Assembly: GCA_900079765.1 (NCBI GenBank)
Contig: LT599017.1
Span: forward strand, 3,541,879-3,605,878
Origin: an uncultured Eubacteriales bacterium
GTDB taxonomy: Bacteria > Bacillota > Clostridia > Oscillospirales > Oscillospiraceae
DNA length: 64,000 nucleotides
Direction of reading: 5' to 3'
Shown: in pieces, positions 13,460-23,744 of the stretch
Layout of the letters: the number at the start of each line of letters is the position of its first letter
Numbering within the stretch: the first letter of the stretch is position 1
The notes under the pieces: model-generated
Seen by the model: only the letters and a program-made list of their open reading frames with translations
What the model was told of the DNA's origin: nothing
The model's database searches: none
Translations under genes and position numbers: made by a program

Positions 13460-13488
13460 ATTCTACCAGCATAGGCCCGAAATTGCAA
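13460..13488 (-). promoter_or_regulatory. rpsT promoter
   Basis: TTGCAA (13483-13488), a 17-base spacer and TAGAAT (13460-13465) on the minus strand lie about 70 bases upstream of the S20 start. Confidence 0.7.
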
Positions 13489-13598
13489 GGATTAATTTCA
13501 TTTTTTCGCGGATTTTTTGTATAGAGAGCTCTTCCGTGCAAAAAATAGTATGTACTGTATCAATTGCCACCATATCTGGTGGGGAAAGAAGGGGCAAT

Positions 13599-14504
13599 AT
13601 GCTCAAACGCCGAACCGACCTTGCCATGGAGGCCAAGGCCCTCTGGGAGGAGGAGGCCGCCGAGCGGACCAAGCTGGAGGGGGTGGAGGCCGGGGATAGT
13701 GAGCGCGAGGGCTACAAGGTTACCACTGTGCGCATCCTCACCGAAAAGGGGGCCCAGGCCCTGGGAAAGCCGGTGGGCAACTACGTCACCCTCCTGCTGG
13801 ACGGCCTGGCCCGCCGAGAGGAGGACGCCTTCGGCCGGGCGGCCAGGGCTTTGGCGGCGGAACTGGAGGAACTCTTAAAGCTGCCACAGGGGGCTCCCGC
13901 CCTGGTGGTGGGCTTGGGCAACCGGGCCATCACCCCCGATGCGGTGGGTCCCAAGACCGCCGACCTTACCATGGCGACCCGCCACCTGGTGGAACAGGTG
14001 CCGGAGCATTTCGGTTCCTTCCGCCCGGTGTCGGCGCTGGCCACGGGAGTGCTGGGCACTACGGGTGTGGAGAGCGGGGAACTGGTGGCCGCGCTGGTAA
14101 AGGAGATCCGCCCAGCCTGCGTCCTGGCGGTAGACGCTCTGGCCTCCCGGAGCCTTGACCGGGTGTGCCGCACAATTCAGATCGCGGATACCGGCATCGT
14201 TCCCGGTTCTGGGGTAGGAAACGCACGGGCGGCCCTCTCTCAGGAGACGCTGGGGGTTCCCGTGGTCGCCATCGGGGTGCCCACGGTGGTGGACGCCGCC
14301 ACCCTCTGTGCGGATGTGCTGGCCGAGGCGGGAAACGCGGACCTGGACCCCGAGGCCCTCCGGGGGGCCGCAGAAGGCGTCATCGTCACGCCCAAGGAGA
14401 TTGACAGCCAGGTGGCGGACCTTGCCAAAGTCATCGGCTACGGCGTCAACCTGGCCCTTCAGACCGGACTGACGATGCAGGACGTGGAGATGTTCTTGTC
14501 CTAG
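13599..14504 (+). CDS. gpr: Germination protease GPR (spore protease)
   Basis: This 301-residue A25-family peptidase degrades small acid-soluble spore proteins on germination. The N terminus MLKRRTDLAMEA matches the conserved propeptide region. The core motifs LVVGLGNRAITPDAVGP and SALATGVLGTTGVES are unmistakable. The ATG at 13599 follows a GGGG-type ribosome binding site; the longer upstream frame is not homologous to the family. It shows that the organism forms, or descends from, spore formers. It ends tail to tail with the YibE/F gene, the two stops overlapping by 3 bases. A forespore sigma-factor promoter is expected, but I could not pin one down. Confidence 0.96.
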   Translation: MLKRRTDLAMEAKALWEEEAAERTKLEGVEAGDSEREGYKVTTVRILTEKGAQALGKPVGNYVTLLLDGLARREEDAFGRAARALAAELEELLKLPQGAPALVVGLGNRAITPDAVGPKTADLTMATRHLVEQVPEHFGSFRPVSALATGVLGTTGVESGELVAALVKEIRPACVLAVDALASRSLDRVCRTIQIADTGIVPGSGVGNARAALSQETLGVPVVAIGVPTVVDAATLCADVLAEAGNADLDPEALRGAAEGVIVTPKEIDSQVADLAKVIGYGVNLALQTGLTMQDVEMFLS

Positions 14505-15751
14505 CTCCTGACTGCCTTTGTCGCGGCCTTTTTCCCACCGCCGCGCAGCATATAGGCGCTCACCGCTGCCACCAGGGGTACGGTAAAGATGATGCCGATG
14601 GAACCAGCGATACCCTGAAGGATCTCGAGCACCATAAGATCGCTGTTCATGAGTTGCAACATGGGATAATTATAGACCCGGAAGAGAATCAGCATATTAA
14701 GCCCAGAACCCACAAAAGCCAGGATTAGGGTATTCGCCATGGTGCCCATGGCGTCCCTGCCCACATTCATGCCGGACTGGAACAGCTGGCGGGCTGTAAG
14801 CTCCGGGTTCAGAATATAGAGCTCGTTGCTGGTTGAGGCAATGGACATGGCCACGTCCATTACTGCACCCATGGAGGCAATCAGTACGCTACACACAAGC
14901 AGTCCACTGATTCTCAGCCCTTCGTCGGAAGCCACCAATACAAGCCCCTCAGCCTCGCTCATGTTAAAACCGTTGAGCCCGGCCAGGTATCCCACCACCG
15001 CGGCGGAAACCCCGGCGGCAATCACCCCGGCGGCACAGCCTAAAACGGCGCACAGGGTCTTCTTTGTTGGCCCGTCTAGCAGCAAAAGGGAGACCGCAGC
15101 AGTGAGTACCACGATTCCTACCGTCGTCAAGATGGGGTTGGCCCCCCGGACAATAATCGGAATCAGAATGAACCAAAGGCAGACCAAGGTAAAAACGAGA
15201 CCAAGCAGCGCCTTCAGCCCCTTTTTTCCACCGATGATCACTAGTGCCCCCGCAAAGAGGAGGACAAATCCGCCAACCACAGCCCGACGGTCAAAGCTGT
15301 ATATATTGGAGATTCTGGGATCCCCATTGTCATCCTTGGAGAGGAGGACGATGAGGCGGCTTCCCTTGCGGGCATCTACGCCGGAATACGCATCCAGGTA
15401 GTTGTTTACCTCCATAATACGGCCCTTCAGGGTCCCGGAGAGTATCTTGACCTGAAGTTTCTGCGAGCCGACCCTGCGGCCCTCCGTCCAGGTGTCGGCG
15501 CTGGCATTGTCCTCAAGGACGTTCAGCACCTCCACCGGAGCGTATTGCAGTAGACTGGCGCTGGTGGGCACCGCGCCCTGGACGGGCCGGTTCAGGAACA
15601 CCGCCGCAGCACAAAACAGGGTCGCAAAGAGTACGTATAGGGCATAGCGTATTATCTGCCCCCGGGTACAGCCTGTCCGAAACCGTGCCCACAGCAAGCC
15701 CTGAGGCCTGGCATCCGGGCCATTTGCCTTTGTTGATTTTTCTTTACTCAT
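14501..15751 (-). CDS. YibE/F-family membrane protein
   Basis: This 416-residue protein has a basic cytoplasmic N terminus, one membrane segment near 38-55 and an extracytoplasmic domain of about 100 residues (PVEVLNVLED..., GRIMEVNNYLD). About seven further membrane segments include GANPILTTVGIV, GLRISGLLVCSVLIASMGAVMDVAMSIAS (split by charged loops) and the C-terminal helix pair. These match the YibE/F family of unknown function found in Firmicutes. It overlaps the 3' end of gpr by four bases on the opposite strand. A large GC-rich hairpin lies just upstream. Confidence 0.85.
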   Translation of the reverse strand: MSKEKSTKANGPDARPQGLLWARFRTGCTRGQIIRYALYVLFATLFCAAAVFLNRPVQGAVPTSASLLQYAPVEVLNVLEDNASADTWTEGRRVGSQKLQVKILSGTLKGRIMEVNNYLDAYSGVDARKGSRLIVLLSKDDNGDPRISNIYSFDRRAVVGGFVLLFAGALVIIGGKKGLKALLGLVFTLVCLWFILIPIIVRGANPILTTVGIVVLTAAVSLLLLDGPTKKTLCAVLGCAAGVIAAGVSAAVVGYLAGLNGFNMSEAEGLVLVASDEGLRISGLLVCSVLIASMGAVMDVAMSIASTSNELYILNPELTARQLFQSGMNVGRDAMGTMANTLILAFVGSGLNMLILFRVYNYPMLQLMNSDLMVLEILQGIAGSIGIIFTVPLVAAVSAYMLRGGGKKAATKAVRS

Positions 15752-15772
15752 GTCTCAACCTGCCTTTACAGT

Positions 15773-15813
15773 GTGCGGGGCCGGTCATCCCTCACGGATG
15801 GCCGGCCCCGCAC
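15773..15813. terminator. GC-rich hairpin after the giant SLH gene
   Basis: GTGCGGGGCCGG and CCGGCCCCGCAC form perfect 12-bp outer arms, with an inner TCATCC/GGATG(G) stem. It lies 21 bases past the SLH-gene stop, so it probably acts as its transcript end or a 3' stabilizer, although no T tract follows. Confidence 0.5.
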
Positions 15814-15833
15814 GGATGAATTGGGGTGGTTTT

Positions 15834-18800
15834 TTACTTCAGAACGCCCTCTACAAAGCGCTGGACGATGGTGGCGATCTCTGCACGGGTGGCCTGGCCC
15901 TTGGGATCGAGGAGCCCGCCGCTCTTGCCGCTGATGAGGCCAAGTTTAATGGCCCGCTCCACCGCTTCCGCCGCCCAGGGGCTGACCGTGTTCAGATCGG
16001 AGAGACCGCCCGCCTGCGCGGTCTCGGGCAGGGTGAGGCCGGAGTAGTCAAGATACCGGATCAGGATGACGCAGAGCTGCTCGCGGGTGAGAAGGCCGTC
16101 GGGATTGAAGTTCATACCGTCGCCCTCCACCAGGCCGCTCTGACTCGCCCAGGCCACCGCTTTGGCGTACCAGGCGTTGTCCGACACATCGGCAAAAGGA
16201 GTGCCGCTGGCGGCTTTACCACCATCGATCCGAGCCAGGACGGTAGCAAGCATACCGCGGGTCATGGGCTGGTCGGGGTTAAAGTTGCCCACGCCGTCAC
16301 CCTTGAAGAGTTCGCGGGAGGAGACAAACCCGATCGCCTCGCCCGCCCAGTGATTCCCGGTGTCCGGGAAGGTCTTGGTGTTGTCGATGACCTCATAGGT
16401 GCCGGGAATATTGGCGACATAGGCAGCTTTCCCGCCGCTGACCACGCCGATGGGCAGGATGACGGTGGTACCGTCGGCCTTGGTCACCCGGATGACACTG
16501 CCGCTGGCCTTGGGATTCACCAGCATGGCGTTTACGTCGCTGACCGCGGTCAGGGTGCCCGCAGGGATCACGATGTTCAGTCCGCCGCCGGATATGACCA
16601 CAGGCTTTGTAGCGTTGGCGGCAATGACCTTTGAGTTGGCAGCAGCGGTCAGCTTGGCACCTACACTGGACAGCTTCACCTGGATGGAGTCGTCACCCAC
16701 CGTCACAGTGGCGGAGGCGGTAGCTGTACTGCCGGTGGAAGCGGTACTCAGTGTCAGACCGGAGAGGTCAAAGCGGTAGGTGACAGGCGAATAAGCCACG
16801 GCGTCACCGTCCAGATCCACGGTGATGGTGAAGTCGGGGTCAGTTGGGTCGATCCGCTTGATGAAATCATAGAAGGGGCTACCGTTGATATCACCATCGG
16901 GCACAGTGATGGTTTTATCCCCGAACGTGAGCACGGGGGAGAGGCCCGCGTAGTTGGGCAAGGTGAGCCGCAGGCCCAAGAAGTTTCCCGATTGCATGGC
17001 CGCGTTATCCTCCCAGAACCCGGTAAAGCCCTGCTTATAGGCCAGCGTGCCGGTGACAGCCACCGCTGTTGTCTCCTTGCCGGTAGGCGTAGCCAGAACC
17101 ACCCCCTCGCGCATGAACGCGTCATTCTCCGCGCCGGCAAGGCCGCTTGCAAAGCCCGTTGGCGGAATGCTGACGATGGAGGATGTCACTATGTCGGCCC
17201 GGTCACGGATTCGGATGCGGTTGGGCACTCCCGCAAACGAGCTGTCGTAAGAGGAGAGGCCTACGACGGTGACCATATTTCCTATGGCGAGCCCGGCCTT
17301 CAGCGCGGCGTCCTTCTCCTTGGTGATGTAGCCGTCAATAAAGACACGGGCATCAATACCGGATGCGTCGCGGACCATAATAGTCTGAATCGCGCCGACC
17401 TCTTCGGTAAAGTCCACGATCACGCCCTGAATTTTGATAAGTTGGCCCAGCGCGCTGCCGGAGTTAGCCTGCTCGGTGGTAACAAGTCTGGGCTCAACGG
17501 CGATGGGCATGGAGTTGCGGAGCTTGATGCTGGTGACCGCTAGCTGGCGCTCACCCTGGTAGGAGCTGGTTACGCCGGTGATGCGCACCTTCTGGCCTAC
17601 CCGGTACTTACCTGACACAGGGAATACGTTGATGCCCCCGGTGGCGTCCTGTACGTAAGTGCAGTCAAAGAAAGCTGTGTCCTTGTCGTAGCCGGAGGCG
17701 TTAGCGGTAACGATTCCCTCCACGGTAAAGGTTTCACCCTCGGGAGCAGCCTGAACGTTAGCAATGTCGGTGATAACAGGGGGATTTACCAGCTCGATCA
17801 AGTTCTCCAGAATGTTGTAGTTGCTGTACCCCAGAGTGGCGTTGTTGTCACTCTCGGCGGAGGACTGGATCTCAAAGTTGGACATGAACGCGCCGCCCGC
17901 TACGACCACCAAGGAGGTCTTGCCGCCAGCATGAGTCACGGTCTCGGTGGCGGCCAGGAGCAGAGCCTCCACCGACTTATTCCCCTCGGCGGTGGGATAT
18001 CTGGGCGTAGACGCGCCACCCAGGCCGTCGCCGTCCCTGTCGCTGGACTCAGTGGTGGTAAAGCCGCTGACAAGAGGGCTGACGCTGGCGGGCAGGGTAT
18101 TGGTCGGATTACCCCCACCGTCCACAGCATAGACGCTGGTGCCGCCGTACTGGCTGAACACCTGGGTATAGAGATTGTTCTGCCCGTCGTAGATATGGTC
18201 GGCGTCGAAGACAATACTAGCGGTGAGGGGGTTATCGAAATTATAGTTGGAGAGGTAGAGCCGGGCTGTATCGGTAGCGCTGGCGGCATGGGTCTTGTCG
18301 ATCACGCCGTCGTCTGAGATGCGCAGGCTGGAACCTATGGCCGCCAGCAGCTTGTTTTGCTGGGCCGCCATATGGTCCTCCGCGGGGAAGGATGTATAGT
18401 TTTCATAGAGGTCAGACCAGCCCGTCACCACGACGATGCCGCCGTTCTCGGCAAAGGTCTTGATGGCCGCGATTTCAGCATCGTTATAAACCCCATAGGG
18501 GCTGCGCAGGGACGTGCCGTCCCTGCGGCTGGGCACCGTGAGCACAAGCATCTTGTACTTCTCGTTTGCGCAGGCGGCAATCAGGTCGGCGCTGGTGTTG
18601 AGTATATTGGTGCGGGTATTGTGGCTGAAGGCCAGCAGGCCGAAGTTGCCCATATTATCCTTGTAGTTACCGGACACGTACTCGTTATAATGGGAGCCAT
18701 CGATGCCGATATAGGGCATAGTGGCGGGGTCGAGCACTGTGATAGTGACAGACTTTGTATAGGTACTGGCCTTCCCATTCACGGTGACCACGGCGGTAAC

Positions 18801-21800
18801 CTCGATGGTGAGGGTGCCCGCGGTCGTCGGCGTGTAGGAGACGCTATTTTCAATGGCACCCATAGAGGGAATCGTCGTCCCCGCTATGGCTCCCGGGATG
18901 GGCTCGCCATTGGCGGTGTAGGAGACGGACGTCAGCGTGGCGGCGACGTCCTCATTGTTGAAGATACCGGAGGTGAACGTGATGGCCTCACCGATGACAG
19001 GCATGGAAGTGCCGGAGACGAGGGAGGCGACGCCGGTGAGGACGGGCGCGCCCACCCACACAGGGGCGGTAACGGCGATGTCCTTGTCCGCCTCGGTAAT
19101 GCGGAGATAGAAGTAGCTGTAATCCTTGATTTCCTCCTTGGTAAAGGTAACCTCGGCGGTATAGCTGTTACTGTCAATATTGCTCCAAGTATAGTGGACG
19201 CGCCCGCCGTTTACAATAAGTTCCACCTTGCTGATGCGATCGGTGGTGTCCGGGTCGTTGATGACGCCCTTGATGCTCAGGGTTTCGGGCACATCGGTGA
19301 TGAGGGTGCCCATGACCATACCGTTCACCGTGTAGAGGATGTTAAGGTTCTTGTCCTCGGTAGCGTAGACCCGGCGGTCTTTCATGGCCTGGTAGAGGCC
19401 CTGCTCGGTGAAATCGTTGGTGTAGATGACGCTGCGGGCGGTGTTGGCGTCGCCCCAGTAGCCCTTGTGGTTATCCTGGTTGTTGGTGGGGGCCACGTGC
19501 CAGCCCTTGTCCAAGGCCTTGGTATACTCTGAGTAGGAGGGGAAGTACCCGCCGGAGCCGATGGCCCCCTCGCCGTTGCCCACCTCTACCAGGCTGATGC
19601 GCTGGTCGATAATGGGGTCCCAGTAGGCGAATTCGCTGAAGGTGCCGAAAGTGGTGCCCGGGTGGTTAAACTGGGAGACTGATGTTGCGCCCTCAGATTG
19701 GCTGAGCAGGTCATAGTAATTCTGCATGCCCTGGTCCTTGGAGGCGTTGGTCTTGTCGTTGAGTTCGGTGTTGTTGCGGCTGACGATGCCGGGGGTATTA
19801 AACGTGTTGATGTGGCCGGGCCCGCCGGACCAGGTCATTTCAAAACCCGCCAGGGCCAGCATCTCACCGCTGTGTGCGGTGTTGAACGCGGCGACGGCGC
19901 TCTTATAGGAGCTCCACTTTGCCTGGGCGAGCTCGGGGGCCAGACCCATATCGTACAGTGCGCCGGCGGGGTTGACTCCGCCCAGGTCGCTGCCATCGAA
20001 GTAGTTGGAGTGGTCGGTGAAGGAGACGAACTGGACGTTGTTGCTCCGCGCGGTATTCCAAATGTACTTGAGCGCATCCTCCAGTGACCCCGCGCCATCG
20101 GAGGCGGTGGTGTGGGAGTGGAGCTGTCCAAAGTAGTTCTTGGGCTCGCCCGCACTCAAGGTATAGTGGAAGGTGGAGACCTCGCTGTCCAGGCAACCCT
20201 CGGCCGTGGCCTTGGCCTCCAGCGTCACCGGGAACTGTTCGGCCGTCAGGGCAACGGGGGCGGTGTAAGCCGTCCAGTCGCCGGAATTGACGCGGTACTG
20301 AATCGTCACACCCTTTTTCGCGCTGAGGGTAATGCGGTCCAGCGTGGGGGAAATGAGGCTGTTGTCCAGCTTGCTGCTGGAGACCGCGTCCAGCTTGATC
20401 TGGGTAAACGTCATTTCCTTAAGCATGCTCACCTTTTCGCCTTTTACGGCGATGGCCTTGATGGTCATGGGGAGGGTGGTCAGCTCGATAGGGGCGAAGT
20501 CGGAGTAGGAAGCGCTCTCTGTGGAAGGGGCAGAACCGTCCGTGGTGTAGTAGATGGTGGTGCCCGCCGTGGCGGAGGTGAGGGTGATGAAAGTGCCTTG
20601 CGCGACTGGGCTGCTGTTGGAGGGGGTCGCCTTCACGGGGGCCACGTCGTTGGGACCGTAGTATTCGGTACCCGAGATGACGATACCATTAATCTGGCTG
20701 GTACCACCGGCGGCGACCGCCGAGGCGGGTACGCCGAACTGGCCATCCTTCCCCATAACCCATCGAATGTACACAGTTTCACGGTTGTTGGCGTCTGGGG
20801 GCAGCAACAAGTTCTTGGTTTCCACCTGCCCATACGTCTGCCCGCTGACCGCCCCGAGCACTACTTCACCGCCCGGGAGGGCCTGGAAGGTGGTTCCATC
20901 CAGGCTGTACTGCGCGTAGAACGAGGAGGGGCCGGTGGCGCTGGACGAATGAGTTGCGCTCACAGCAATATCACAGGCACCCTTGGTAGAGAACTGTATC
21001 TGCCAGTATTTTTTATCCGTTCCGCCGTTCCAGCCGCTGGCGCTGAAACCCCGTCCGCTCGCTGCCGCAGGCGTAACACCCACGCTTGTGGAAAGGGTCG
21101 CCCCGTCCTTGTTTACACCGGAAGTTGCTGGATAGGAGGCACTGGCAGTGTTCCCCGCCGCGCTCCAAACCACAAGCTTTTCAATGGGGTCCCCCACGGT
21201 GCCCTCGTCGGGGGTGCCAGCGGTGACGCCGTTGTCGGCCTCAACCTTCTGCTGAATCAGCTGGACGGTGTTATAGGTGCTAGCGACACCCAGGACATTC
21301 AGCACAGAGCCTTGGGGGTACGCGCTGGACAGGTTTGCACGGAAGGTGACGGTCGCTCCGTTCTGGGTGATGGTATGGTTCTTAGCGCCGCCCGTACCTC
21401 CGTTTACGGACAAGGTCACGCCGGTAAGCCTGACCAGGCGTCCCTGGTAATTTCCGGTGTTGAGCATGGCCACGGTGACGGGCAGGGGGGTGGGTACGGT
21501 GGGTTCCGCGTTGGTCACCGTAAGTTGGACCGGACTTTCGTCTTTCTTGCCGATCTCAAAGAGCCCATTGAACGGAGCGACCACATAAGCCCTGATAGTG
21601 ACCTCGTCGCCCACCTTAGCGCCGGAGAAATCGGCGAGCTTTGCATAAACGCACAGTCCGGCGGTGTCGTCCTGGACATAGAAGCCTGAGCTCCCCCCGG
21701 TATCTCCAATGATGATGCCTTTGATGTATACCTGGTCGCCCACTGCGGCCTTGCGGGCCGTGGCGATGGTCATCAGGGATGCCTGCCCAATGGAGTATTT

Positions 21801-23474
21801 AAGGGTAAGCACGTCGCTCGAATCCATACCGTCCTTTACCGCGCGGATATAGACAGTGTAGTCGCCTACGATGTTGGGCATCACCAGGCCGCCGGAGGGA
21901 ATCGCCGTCCACTCAGTGGCAGCGGCAGAGGAGGTATTATACTGGATGGCCGCGCCCGGAGTGGGGCAGGAAAAGGTCACCGCGGCATTTGGCTGGAGGG
22001 AGGAGCCAGTCGCTGATGAAGGCACAGGGGCTGAGACCTTTGTAGGTTGGGAAACCAGCACAACGTCCGATGTCTGTGCCACCCGAATCTGGGGTGCGGT
22101 GTTATAACGGCCCAGCACACCCGTTACAGTGACCGTGCAGCCCTCATAGATGCCGCTGTCCAGCGCGGGCATTTTATACAGGCTGATTTTCTGGTCGCCA
22201 ATGGACACATAGGTATCCCCGCTTGCATTGATCACGCCGAGCAATACGCCGGACAGCTTCACGCGGGTGCCTTCCAACGTGTTGGGTGGGGTCGTGTTCA
22301 GTTCTGTTATATTTTTTTCCAACGCAGCGGGCAGGGCGGCGGTGCCTGTCTTTTCAGCAACGGGGCTGGCCAGCTGGAGCTGATTCCCATAGACTCCCAA
22401 TGTGCCGACAACTGAGATAACATCCCCGAGCGCGACAGCCGTCCCGTTGATCTTGGCCGCGCCGGAAGATCCGAAGTCAACAAAAATACCAGCGGTGCCG
22501 TCTTGAATAACCACGTTGCGCCCGTCCGTAAAGGTAACTGTGCCGGCAACAGACGCGGAGGACCCCTGCGTCTGTACTCGGGCGGCAGCAATGCTGTTCT
22601 GGGCAAGGACGGTGTAATAGGCCGTCAAAATATCGCTGTCGGTCATCACGTCATTCGGGTCAACTGCATAGGCCTTGATAGCGGTCGCTTCATTAATTAT
22701 AATGGGGGTTGTATACTTAGTGCTTGCTTCAGTGGGTATTGCTGGCTCGCCGCTTGTCGCCGTGGTGTAATAAATTTCAGTACCCGCAGTAGCGCAGCTA
22801 AGCGTAACGGCAGTACCCGCCCCCACTGCGACAGGGACTTCCAATGTGCCACCCACAGGGGAAACGGCGGGGGTGGAAACTTTGGAGGGAACGGAACTAC
22901 TTTCTCCCTCTATAACCAGATTTTTAACACGAAGAGCACCAGCAGCACTTGTCCCTAAATCGTCAGTACCATTGATTTTTTTCTCTGAATTCTTCGAAAA
23001 TCTAATTGTAACTGTGGGACTATTCTCCGCAAAAGACGGAATCATGAAAGGGCCGTAAGTAGTATAACTACTTGTGGTGGTAGATGTAGGAAGATTAATT
23101 GAATCAATATCAGAAAAATCTTCACCATTTATAGAGTACTGTATTTTAAAACCATTCGGTGTCGATGCATTTGCTGCTAAATCAGCTGAAAGAGACATTC
23201 CTGTACAACCAGAGGCGTCAAAGACGAACTGAAAATACCCGGGATTATCTTTAATAAAGCTTCCAATTTGAATATAGCCCGTCTGTTGGCCAACAGACGC
23301 TTTGCCGCCCGCTGTCAGGTTAACCCCTGTTTGGCCCAAAGATGATGCAATAGTGGTTTCCCATCCAATAATTGTGGTACTGTCATCCGCCGCCATCACC
23401 CCCACTGGGAGCAATGACAGGCACATCGCGAGAGTTAGGAAGAGCGCCAAGGGTTTCTGAAAACGCGTTTTCAT
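15834..23474 (-). CDS. Giant S-layer-anchored protein with PHP-type metallo-domain
   Basis: A 2546-residue secreted protein. A signal peptide (1 to about 29, ending VGVMAA) leads into repeated beta-sandwich modules. These include chitobiase-C-terminal-like units (GTEIYYTT, GTTIYYTTDGS) and OB-fold-like units (IQDGTAGIFV, VQDDTAGLCV). A PHP/CehA-like domain at about 1105-1400 keeps the metal ligands: QLHSHTTASD, FTDHSNYF, GHINTFNT, FNHPG and NNQDNHKG. After a CARDB-like part comes a glutamine-amidotransferase-like stretch (about 1590-1720), more OB folds, and three SLH repeats (about 2360-2546) for cell-wall attachment. The domain mix suggests an extracellular phosphoesterase or nuclease; the substrate is not known. 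Such modules also occur in extracellular nuclease-like proteins. Confidence 0.88.
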   Translation of the reverse strand: MKTRFQKPLALFLTLAMCLSLLPVGVMAADDSTTIIGWETTIASSLGQTGVNLTAGGKASVGQQTGYIQIGSFIKDNPGYFQFVFDASGCTGMSLSADLAANASTPNGFKIQYSINGEDFSDIDSINLPTSTTTSSYTTYGPFMIPSFAENSPTVTIRFSKNSEKKINGTDDLGTSAAGALRVKNLVIEGESSSVPSKVSTPAVSPVGGTLEVPVAVGAGTAVTLSCATAGTEIYYTTATSGEPAIPTEASTKYTTPIIINEATAIKAYAVDPNDVMTDSDILTAYYTVLAQNSIAAARVQTQGSSASVAGTVTFTDGRNVVIQDGTAGIFVDFGSSGAAKINGTAVALGDVISVVGTLGVYGNQLQLASPVAEKTGTAALPAALEKNITELNTTPPNTLEGTRVKLSGVLLGVINASGDTYVSIGDQKISLYKMPALDSGIYEGCTVTVTGVLGRYNTAPQIRVAQTSDVVLVSQPTKVSAPVPSSATGSSLQPNAAVTFSCPTPGAAIQYNTSSAAATEWTAIPSGGLVMPNIVGDYTVYIRAVKDGMDSSDVLTLKYSIGQASLMTIATARKAAVGDQVYIKGIIIGDTGGSSGFYVQDDTAGLCVYAKLADFSGAKVGDEVTIRAYVVAPFNGLFEIGKKDESPVQLTVTNAEPTVPTPLPVTVAMLNTGNYQGRLVRLTGVTLSVNGGTGGAKNHTITQNGATVTFRANLSSAYPQGSVLNVLGVASTYNTVQLIQQKVEADNGVTAGTPDEGTVGDPIEKLVVWSAAGNTASASYPATSGVNKDGATLSTSVGVTPAAASGRGFSASGWNGGTDKKYWQIQFSTKGACDIAVSATHSSSATGPSSFYAQYSLDGTTFQALPGGEVVLGAVSGQTYGQVETKNLLLPPDANNRETVYIRWVMGKDGQFGVPASAVAAGGTSQINGIVISGTEYYGPNDVAPVKATPSNSSPVAQGTFITLTSATAGTTIYYTTDGSAPSTESASYSDFAPIELTTLPMTIKAIAVKGEKVSMLKEMTFTQIKLDAVSSSKLDNSLISPTLDRITLSAKKGVTIQYRVNSGDWTAYTAPVALTAEQFPVTLEAKATAEGCLDSEVSTFHYTLSAGEPKNYFGQLHSHTTASDGAGSLEDALKYIWNTARSNNVQFVSFTDHSNYFDGSDLGGVNPAGALYDMGLAPELAQAKWSSYKSAVAAFNTAHSGEMLALAGFEMTWSGGPGHINTFNTPGIVSRNNTELNDKTNASKDQGMQNYYDLLSQSEGATSVSQFNHPGTTFGTFSEFAYWDPIIDQRISLVEVGNGEGAIGSGGYFPSYSEYTKALDKGWHVAPTNNQDNHKGYWGDANTARSVIYTNDFTEQGLYQAMKDRRVYATEDKNLNILYTVNGMVMGTLITDVPETLSIKGVINDPDTTDRISKVELIVNGGRVHYTWSNIDSNSYTAEVTFTKEEIKDYSYFYLRITEADKDIAVTAPVWVGAPVLTGVASLVSGTSMPVIGEAITFTSGIFNNEDVAATLTSVSYTANGEPIPGAIAGTTIPSMGAIENSVSYTPTTAGTLTIEVTAVVTVNGKASTYTKSVTITVLDPATMPYIGIDGSHYNEYVSGNYKDNMGNFGLLAFSHNTRTNILNTSADLIAACANEKYKMLVLTVPSRRDGTSLRSPYGVYNDAEIAAIKTFAENGGIVVVTGWSDLYENYTSFPAEDHMAAQQNKLLAAIGSSLRISDDGVIDKTHAASATDTARLYLSNYNFDNPLTASIVFDADHIYDGQNNLYTQVFSQYGGTSVYAVDGGGNPTNTLPASVSPLVSGFTTTESSDRDGDGLGGASTPRYPTAEGNKSVEALLLAATETVTHAGGKTSLVVVAGGAFMSNFEIQSSAESDNNATLGYSNYNILENLIELVNPPVITDIANVQAAPEGETFTVEGIVTANASGYDKDTAFFDCTYVQDATGGINVFPVSGKYRVGQKVRITGVTSSYQGERQLAVTSIKLRNSMPIAVEPRLVTTEQANSGSALGQLIKIQGVIVDFTEEVGAIQTIMVRDASGIDARVFIDGYITKEKDAALKAGLAIGNMVTVVGLSSYDSSFAGVPNRIRIRDRADIVTSSIVSIPPTGFASGLAGAENDAFMREGVVLATPTGKETTAVAVTGTLAYKQGFTGFWEDNAAMQSGNFLGLRLTLPNYAGLSPVLTFGDKTITVPDGDINGSPFYDFIKRIDPTDPDFTITVDLDGDAVAYSPVTYRFDLSGLTLSTASTGSTATASATVTVGDDSIQVKLSSVGAKLTAAANSKVIAANATKPVVISGGGLNIVIPAGTLTAVSDVNAMLVNPKASGSVIRVTKADGTTVILPIGVVSGGKAAYVANIPGTYEVIDNTKTFPDTGNHWAGEAIGFVSSRELFKGDGVGNFNPDQPMTRGMLATVLARIDGGKAASGTPFADVSDNAWYAKAVAWASQSGLVEGDGMNFNPDGLLTREQLCVILIRYLDYSGLTLPETAQAGGLSDLNTVSPWAAEAVERAIKLGLISGKSGGLLDPKGQATRAEIATIVQRFVEGVLK

Positions 23475-23744
23475 CGGTTTATCATCCTTTCCTTGTTGTC
23501 TCCCCGTTGCGGGAAACCCACAACGGGGACAGGGTATACCCCCGTCCCATTTCCTTTTTTCCTCCTATGCAAAATTCATGTCTAGTTTATTGTATCGCCG
23601 AATTAATTAAACCTCAACAGACAGATGTCGTTTTTATGTAAAATATGACAGCAATTTTCCTTTTTATTTCTTTTCTTGGTCTTTACCTTGCGTGGAGATC
23701 GTTTTTCTGTTATCCTTGTTCAGGAAAAAAGCGAGGTGCATTAT
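23475..23744. other. Divergent intergenic region, SLH gene / shikimate kinase
   Basis: These 270 bases are AT-rich towards the right. A GGAAAGG ribosome binding site lies before the SLH gene (minus) and GAGGTG before the kinase (plus). I see no other gene; a precise promoter could not be assigned. Confidence 0.4.

Noticed and set aside
20112..21689. A 525-codon plus-strand frame opposite the giant SLH gene
   Set aside because: The minus-strand frame has a signal peptide, conserved motifs and SLH repeats over its whole length; this frame has none.
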